Positions 7,737-11,466 of a DNA stretch of 11,466 nt are shown in pieces (position 1 is the stretch's first letter; each line of letters begins with the position of its first letter). The DNA comes from Bacteroidota bacterium (GTDB taxonomy: Bacteria; Bacteroidota; Bacteroidia; Chitinophagales; Saprospiraceae). Where the stretch lies: NCBI GenBank assembly GCA_008501835.1, contig QQUB01000732.1, forward strand, positions 1 through 11,466, written 5' to 3'. The translations under genes were made by a program, and so were the position numbers. The notes under the pieces are model-generated. The model ran no database searches. It saw only the letters and a program-made list of their open reading frames with translations, and had not been told where the DNA came from.

Positions 7737-7767
7737 CAAAGGTAAGGTTTTTTTTTAACCTGTGCAA
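7737..7767 (-). promoter_or_regulatory. Bacteroidota-type promoter of rimP-nusA-infB
   Basis: On the minus strand TTG (7767-7765) is followed after exactly 20 bases by TACCTTTG (7744-7737). This matches the Bacteroidota primary-sigma consensus of a TTG-type -33 box, a 19-21 base spacer and TAnnTTTG. The spacer contains nine consecutive A, bounded by AGGTT and AACCT. The start site should lie near 7730-7733, giving a leader of about 65 bases that contains the hairpin at 7682-7714. Confidence 0.75.
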
Positions 7768-7799
7768 GCAAGAGGGTTATGCTCTGCAATTCGTGCAAA

Positions 7800-7833
7800 G
7801 AAAAACGTCTGCCTCGCAACAGCAAGACAGACG
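7800..7833 (-). terminator. Intrinsic terminator of htrA
   Basis: On the minus strand CGTCTGTCTTGC pairs with GCGAGGCAGACG across a four-base TGTT loop, a 12-bp stem with two G-T pairs, followed by TTTTTCTTT. It lies about 175 bases beyond the htrA stop and just before the rimP promoter. It therefore separates the two leftward transcription units. Confidence 0.8.
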
Positions 7834-8008
7834 CATCAAAACAAAACGAAAAACCAACTTTAAACAAGTTCTTATATATCTTCGAGCCTTATAGGCTTAT
7901 AATCGATTTACATGTAAAACCACACAAACCCCTAAATTGTTGCTTCCCGATTGTTAATGATTTCTTAAAACCTTCTTAAAAATTCATTTCAACGGGAATT
8001 TTTTCAAT
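7834..8008 (-). other. Long 3' untranslated stretch of htrA, no gene seen
   Basis: The stretch between the htrA stop and its terminator is AT-rich and has no plausible coding region on either strand. It contains a perfect 12-base palindrome TTTACATGTAAA (7907-7918) and a short inverted repeat AGCCT/AGGCT (about 7886-7898). Nothing further can be supported. Confidence 0.5.
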
Positions 8009-9148
8009 TTAATTATCCGGTTCTGGGCGCATTTTTACTGGTATGGTAAGGGTTTTCCCTTTACGGTTTACAGTGACATCCAGCACGTCACCAACTTTTG
8101 ATAATCCGATCACTTCAGCAAGGTCGGGAACATCCCTGATTGCTTTATCATCTACTTTTACGATCACATCTTTTGGATACAAACCAGCGTATTGGGCAGA
8201 TCCTTTATCTTCAAGTCTGTCAATTACAACTCCCTGGCTGATATTAACACCAAGTTGTTGAGCCGTTTCACTGTCCAGCGGGTAAATATTAACTCCCAGA
8301 AAGGCACGACGATAACTTCCATATTGGATAATATCATCGGCGATACGTTTTACGAGGTTGATAGGGATAGCAAAGGAATATCCCTGGAAAACTCCTGTCT
8401 GAGAAGCAATAGCCGTATTGATACCCAATAACCTTCCATTAGCATCGATAAGGGCACCACCACTGTTGCCCGGGTTTACTGCGGCATCCGTCTGAATAAA
8501 GGATTCGATAGCATCACGATCTTTCAATAACCGCAGGCTACGGCCTTTGGCACTGATAATTCCTGCTGTTACCGTGGACGTCAGATCGAATGGATTGCCG
8601 ACAGCGAGTGTCCATTCTCCAACCAGGGCCTTGTCAGAATCAGCAAGCTCCAGGGTTGGCAGGTTATTGGCTTCAATTTTAATAATAGCCAGATCGGTTT
8701 TTTTATTGGTACCAATGACCTTTGCATTGAATTTCCGGTTGTCAAATAAGGTTACTTCCAATTCATCCGCAAATTCCACAACATGATTATTGGTAACGAT
8801 ATATCCGTCGGAAGTATAAATTACTCCGGAACCGGTACCACTCATAGGCTTGTCATCTCCAAAGAAAAAACGGAAGGGATCGTCAGAGTAATTATTGTTA
8901 TTGGCATTGACCTTTCCGGCTTTGGCCGAAATATGCACTACCACGGGTTGTGCCATCTGGGCTGCTTTGGTAAAGTCAAAGACATTTGATGTTGGTACAG
9001 GCCGTTTATTTACGTAATTGACCTGCTGTGCCGTGAGTTCAGTAGCGGCATTCGCAATTTCGGAATCTTTTTCAAACAATGAAACACCGCCAAGGGCAAT
9101 CAGGCCTCCGAAAACAGCGGCTAATAGAAAAGAAAGGAACTGTTTCAT
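8009..9148 (-). CDS. HtrA/DegS-like trypsin-fold serine protease with one PDZ domain
   Basis: A periplasmic or membrane-anchored HtrA (Do-like) protease, which degrades or senses misfolded envelope proteins. Using the ATG at 9148, the 379-residue product starts MKQFLSFLLAAVFGG. Residues 4-24 form one hydrophobic helix that could be an uncleaved anchor or a signal peptide (an A-N-A-A stretch lies at 32-35). The protease domain (about 60-275) contains the catalytic triad: His122 in TNNHVV, Asp152 in KTDLAIIKI and Ser229 in NPGNSGGAL. One PDZ domain follows (about 282-375), with the carboxylate-binding loop near FLGV (283-286). Many Bacteroidota Do proteases have two PDZ domains and about 450-500 residues, so this one has DegS/HhoB-like architecture. 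An in-frame extension to 9205 would put polar residues before the hydrophobic helix and is less likely. An active protease is expected; its substrate and the choice among degP, degQ and degS names are uncertain. Confidence 0.93.
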   Translation of the reverse strand: MKQFLSFLLAAVFGGLIALGGVSLFEKDSEIANAATELTAQQVNYVNKRPVPTSNVFDFTKAAQMAQPVVVHISAKAGKVNANNNNYSDDPFRFFFGDDKPMSGTGSGVIYTSDGYIVTNNHVVEFADELEVTLFDNRKFNAKVIGTNKKTDLAIIKIEANNLPTLELADSDKALVGEWTLAVGNPFDLTSTVTAGIISAKGRSLRLLKDRDAIESFIQTDAAVNPGNSGGALIDANGRLLGINTAIASQTGVFQGYSFAIPINLVKRIADDIIQYGSYRRAFLGVNIYPLDSETAQQLGVNISQGVVIDRLEDKGSAQYAGLYPKDVIVKVDDKAIRDVPDLAEVIGLSKVGDVLDVTVNRKGKTLTIPVKMRPEPDN

Positions 9149-9352
9149 ACGTTTTTGTTTTAGTATTGGACCAGACCTGGGGCGTGTACAAAAAGCCATT
9201 CTCATGTCTGGAGTCGGGTGAAAAAAACAGATTAACTATCAAAATACGCAATAATAACTTTCAAGTCAAGCATCGCGTTTTTTTCAAAACCCTTTTTAAC
9301 GTCACATTAACAGAAACAGCAAATGCCCCGGTCAGGTTCATTTAAGTTTTGA

Positions 9353-9360
9353 CGAAAGTA
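9353..9360 (-). promoter_or_regulatory. Weak candidate -7 element upstream of htrA
   Basis: The minus strand reads TACTTTCG, one base from TAnnTTTG, about 205 bases upstream of the htrA ATG. No TTG lies at the expected upstream spacing. It is listed only as the best match in the 244-base gap between htrA and the Dabb lipoprotein, where no gene was seen. Confidence 0.22.
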
Positions 9361-9392
9361 ATTTTTGTCTGTTGATTTTCGGATAAAAGTGG

Positions 9393-9854
9393 TTACTGTA
9401 ATATAAAATCATGTGTGGCAGGAGGCCCTGCAAGGAGGTCAGCAACACTTTTTTTGAAGCCGATGTGTACTGAATCCTGCTGATAGTGGCGATAGGCTTC
9501 TTCGTCAAGAAACTCCATTTGCAAAACAACTTCATATTCCGAAAGAGCCCTTTTGTCTCCAAGATCCTTGAAGGATCCTGTTTTGAGATTATAAACTCCG
9601 GGGATGGAAGCCAATGTTTTGATGCCTTCAATCAATCTTGACCGGTCCGCTTCGGAAATGTCATCTTTTACATTTAAATAAACGGTGTGAACCAAAGATA
9701 GATTCTCCGATTCAGAGGAATTGAGAGCGGCCTCCAATGCCTCGGTTTTCTCAGAAAGTTCCTGTTGGCATGCAGCCAATTGTTCCTGAATATTATTCTG
9801 CTGGCAACCAGCCAGAACCATCAATAGAAGAAAAAAATTAAAGATGTTTTTCAT
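9393..9854 (-). CDS. Lipoprotein with a Dabb-like (stress-responsive alpha/beta barrel) domain
   Basis: A 153-residue predicted lipoprotein. The ATG at 9854 gives a signal peptide with a hydrophobic core (residues 4-14) and lipobox L-A-G-C, with Cys17 as the lipidated residue. Residues 18-50 are Gln/Glu-rich and probably form a short coiled coil. Residues 55-150 resemble the Dabb family of dimeric alpha/beta barrels: HTVYLNVK near the start, a helix ending in IPGVYNLKTG, a YEVVLQMEF strand, and HYQQDSVH...F before the last helix. Dabb proteins are small ferredoxin-like barrels, some binding or processing small ligands; the role of lipidated versions is unclear. A TTG at 9863 in the same frame would add three residues but is less likely. 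The start overlaps the 3' end of the kinase gene by 17 bases in another frame, which suggests translational coupling. Confidence 0.8.
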   Translation of the reverse strand: MKNIFNFFLLLMVLAGCQQNNIQEQLAACQQELSEKTEALEAALNSSESENLSLVHTVYLNVKDDISEADRSRLIEGIKTLASIPGVYNLKTGSFKDLGDKRALSEYEVVLQMEFLDEEAYRHYQQDSVHIGFKKSVADLLAGPPATHDFILQ

Positions 9855-10377
9855 GTTGATCAATTTGTGTCAAAAAACTCCTGACCTGCTTTTCACTGTT
9901 CAGTATAAAAACTTGCTTTTCCTGTTTGATAGCTTCAAGTTTGTTCAGGATCTTGTCTTTACGGGTTTTATTGAAATTGTAAACATACTTAAGAAAATCG
10001 AAATCGAAACGTTCCCGGCAGCCATTGGCCATATCAAATCGGGTTTGGCCATAATTCAGGGCCACCCTTTTTATTACCCGAAATAAACATAACCAGGTAG
10101 GGCGGTTCAGGAAAACCACCGTGTCAGCTTTATTGAGCCGAATGTCCATCGTGCCGCCATAGTTACCATCCATTATCCAGGATGATTCATCAGAGGCTTT
10201 TTTCACAATATCTTCCCACTCTTCGGTAGAAGGCTCTGTCCAGTTTGGGCGCCAGAATAACTGATCCAGGTGCACAATCGGAAGGTCTGTCCTTTCATGG
10301 ACTTTTTTTGCCAGGGTGGATTTGCCGGCCCCACAGCAACCGATGATCATTATTTTTTTGGGTGTTTTTAATTTCAT
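9838..10377 (-). CDS. P-loop adenylate-kinase-like protein (FlaR/topology-modulation type)
   Basis: A 179-residue cytoplasmic P-loop NTPase. The Walker A motif GCCGAGKST is at residues 13-21, directly after the first strand (KKIMIIG). HLDQLFWRPNW (36-46) and the segment around WIMDGNYGGTMDIR (67-80) are typical of the small adenylate-kinase-like group often annotated 'DNA topology modulation protein FlaR' or AAA_17-type kinase. An aspartate-ended strand ADTVVFLNRP (84-93) and an Arg-rich helix region (100-122) resemble a Walker B and lid arrangement. The true substrate of this group is not established, and the FlaR name comes from weak genetic evidence. ATG at 10377 is a clear start. The 3' end overlaps the Dabb lipoprotein gene, so the two form an operon. 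Identification of the superfamily is firm; the function is not. Confidence 0.85.
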   Translation of the reverse strand: MKLKTPKKIMIIGCCGAGKSTLAKKVHERTDLPIVHLDQLFWRPNWTEPSTEEWEDIVKKASDESSWIMDGNYGGTMDIRLNKADTVVFLNRPTWLCLFRVIKRVALNYGQTRFDMANGCRERFDFDFLKYVYNFNKTRKDKILNKLEAIKQEKQVFILNSEKQVRSFLTQIDQHEKHL

Positions 10378-10439
10378 TATTGCTTAGGAATATTTAGCTG
10401 GACATTTATCACTTTCTTTCAAAAGCAATTTGTTTGTTT

Positions 10440-10492
10440 CGTACTCGCCGAATTTATTCGGCTCGTCGCACCGAATAAATTCGGTGGGTACG
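10440..10492. repeat. REP/BIME-like pair of mutually inverted palindromes
   Basis: CCGAATTTATTCGG (10448-10461) and CCGAATAAATTCGG (10471-10484) are each palindromic and are reverse complements of one another. The whole segment folds into a 22-bp stem (10440-10461 with 10471-10492) with a nine-base loop. It is fully paired on the + strand RNA, with two G-U pairs (10445/10487 and 10447/10485). GTAC lies near both ends. It starts 10 bases beyond the stop of the receiver-like gene and is not followed by a U-run, so it is not a simple terminator. The layout resembles REP/BIME elements mobilised by RAYT (Y1) transposases; family membership is inferred. Confidence 0.6.
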
Positions 10493-10501
10493 GGTTGTAT
10501 A

Positions 10502-11101
10502 TTATGGTTTTGTCAGTTCGATTTCTGTTAGTTTTCCATTCATGATTTCGGCGATATCTGAAAGTGATAGCTGAAACCAGTATTCTTCACCTTTATTACC
10601 ATAATAACTGAAAGTAAATTCGTCTTCAGTCCCATCAAACCCACCACAGTAATGTTCTGTTTGAAATTGGTCATCACTTTCAATTGATTTCCATTCCTCT
10701 ATAGATCGGCCTTCATTTAATATTGTTCTGCAGATGGATTTAAACTCATTTCCAAATATGTGTATCTCTGGTTGATTAAGGAATTTAATGTAGTTGTTAA
10801 GTAGCCCCTTAATTTGTTCCGCTGCTACTGGGTTAGCTGAATGGACTTTAAATGCTAAATTTTTCAGATTAAGTCCTGATTCATACACCAGCCATTTTGC
10901 CGCGGCATAACCATCCAATGCAATTTCACCGTGTTCGTTCAATCCCAAATCATTATCAAAGCTTATGAATTCGGGCAAGCCATTTTTGGTGATATAATCG
11001 ACAAATTGCTCATATGTTCGAACTATATCAAATTCGGATTCCAGTGATTTGTCATAAACCATTTCAATAGTTCTGATATCGTCAAGGAAAAGCTTTTTCA
11101 T
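10502..11101 (-). CDS. Cyclic-phosphate-receiver-like (cREC) protein with an extra C-terminal domain
   Basis: A 199-residue soluble protein. Residues 1-105 resemble the receiver-like domain called cREC (cyclic-phosphate processing receiver). The supporting motifs are LFLDDIR at the start (acidic pair D7, D8), ISFDNDLG (46-53) where family members have FDHDLG, DGYAAAKWLV (63-72), and VHSANPV (86-92). Comparative genomics has linked such domains to RNA repair or cyclic-phosphate contexts; no such partner is visible here. Residues 112-199 are a second region I do not recognise, with a YCGGFD motif (151-156), FSYYG (164-168) and EYWFQLSLSDI (173-183), rich in aromatic and acidic residues. No signal peptide or membrane helix is seen. 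ATG at 11101 is the natural start, since family members begin M-x-K-L-x-L-D-D. The gene looks AT-richer than the core genes to its left. Domain assignment is by motif recall and should be checked by profile search. Confidence 0.7.
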   Translation of the reverse strand: MKKLFLDDIRTIEMVYDKSLESEFDIVRTYEQFVDYITKNGLPEFISFDNDLGLNEHGEIALDGYAAAKWLVYESGLNLKNLAFKVHSANPVAAEQIKGLLNNYIKFLNQPEIHIFGNEFKSICRTILNEGRSIEEWKSIESDDQFQTEHYCGGFDGTEDEFTFSYYGNKGEEYWFQLSLSDIAEIMNGKLTEIELTKP

Positions 11102-11127
11102 TTCTTGTGATGCATAATTTGATTATA

Positions 11128-11147
11128 AGACAGCTTTCCAACTGTCT
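11128..11147. terminator. Weak hairpin between the last two leftward genes
   Basis: AGACAG (11128-11133) and CTGTCT (11142-11147) form a 6-bp stem with an eight-base loop. T-rich sequence follows on the + strand (GTTTTTCT), whereas the leftward direction has only TTATAAT. It lies 67 bases beyond the stop of the partial gene at 11215. It may slow or end that transcript, but the stem is short. Confidence 0.25.
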
Positions 11148-11214
11148 GTTTTTCTAAACAGTAAACCTGACCTGATTAACAATTTATTTCTAAATACAGA
11201 TTATTTGTTTGATT

Positions 11215-11466
11215 TTATGGCCCGGGTGCCGGTTCAATGGTCCAGTATTCTTTTGAACCCTCCTCAATCCCAAGATAATTTCCGCTTTTCATGAGTCGGT
11301 TTTTTATATATTTTGGAGCTCCGGACTGGATGTAAACCTTGTCTCCATATTTCAATACCCCTTGTTTCAAGACATTCCTCATCAGGAACCACTTTTGTTC
11401 CGGGAAATTTTTACGGTCGTTGGTACTGTAATAATAACATTTTGAACCTGGTTCCCAGCTATGAGC
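11215..11466 (-). CDS. 3' end of an unidentified protein, possibly beta-trefoil-like
   Basis: An open frame of 83 codons runs leftward from the window edge to a TAA at 11215-11217; the start is outside. The peptide begins AHSWEPGSKCYYYSTNDR and ends EYWTIEPAPGP. It has alternating beta-strand character with patterns such as LKYGDKVYIQSG, YLGIEEG and a final W-T-I strand. These recall ricin-type or fascin-like beta-trefoil or other all-beta ligand-binding domains, but I cannot assign a family. Continuous reading to the edge and protein-like composition support a real gene. It is in the same orientation as the receiver-like gene, 113 bases away. Confidence 0.6.
   Translation of the reverse strand, partial: AHSWEPGSKCYYYSTNDRKNFPEQKWFLMRNVLKQGVLKYGDKVYIQSGAPKYIKNRLMKSGNYLGIEEGSKEYWTIEPAPGP

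Noticed and set aside
7637..7867. Leftward 76-codon frame overlapping the start of rimP
   Set aside because: It runs through the htrA terminator, the rimP promoter and the leader hairpin in a different frame from rimP, so it cannot be a real gene alongside those elements.
7907..7918. Perfect palindrome TTTACATGTAAA as an operator
   Set aside because: It lies in the 3' region of htrA, far from either promoter, and a 12-base AT-rich palindrome can arise by chance. It is noted only within the 3' stretch.
9149..9205. N-terminal extension of the HtrA protein to 9205
   Set aside because: It would place about 19 polar, Arg-rich residues before the hydrophobic helix. The ATG at 9148 gives a normal signal or anchor start.
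9338..9631. Leftward 97-codon frame within the Dabb lipoprotein gene
   Set aside because: It overlaps the lipoprotein in another frame and has no domain signal. The lipoprotein frame shows a lipobox and family motifs.

Overview
This window reads as chromosomal DNA from a member of the Bacteroidota. The grounds are a conserved rimP-nusA-infB cluster with a very long low-complexity IF2 N-terminus, genes without clear Shine-Dalgarno sites, a Bacteroidota-type promoter (TTG, 20 bp, TACCTTTG), and a large secreted-type BNR/sortilin-like protein common in that phylum. I cannot fix the class or genus from sequence alone. Most of the window is ordinary core chromosome; the accessory part is the right end (about 9.4 kb onward). 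I found no CRISPR array, tRNA, rRNA, complete insertion sequence or recognisable defence system.

Layout. Positions 1-2221 (+) hold the C-terminal two thirds of a VPS10/sortilin-like BNR-repeat protein. Its upstream part runs off the window and is separated by an in-frame TAA. A hairpin-rich intergenic segment with short inverted terminal repeats follows (2227-2412), then a small one-helix membrane protein (2474-2719, +). A bidirectional terminator lies between that gene and the leftward infB. The rimP-nusA-infB cluster occupies 2802-7668 (-). Its control region can be read in some detail: a terminator for the upstream htrA gene (7800-7833), a well-formed promoter (7737-7767), and a terminator-like leader hairpin ending 13 bases before the rimP GTG. 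A single-PDZ HtrA/DegS-like protease (8009-9148, -) lies upstream of it.

The right end holds two overlapping leftward genes, a small P-loop kinase-like protein and a lipoprotein with a Dabb-type domain. Next come a REP-like double palindrome (10440-10492), a cyclic-phosphate-receiver-like protein with an extra C-terminal domain (10502-11101, -), and the 3' end of a further leftward gene that may be beta-trefoil-like (11215-11466).

How the genes work together. rimP, nusA and infB form the usual ribosome maturation, transcription elongation and translation initiation unit. The leader hairpin gives it a plausible attenuation point, and the nusA-infB gap has a possible second promoter and a hairpin. 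The protease is probably independent envelope quality control. The kinase and Dabb lipoprotein overlap by 17 bases and are probably co-translated, though no shared pathway is evident. The strongest leads for follow-up are the rimP leader hairpin, the in-frame stop in the first gene, the REP-like palindrome pair and the two-domain receiver protein. No convincing new multi-gene system was found.
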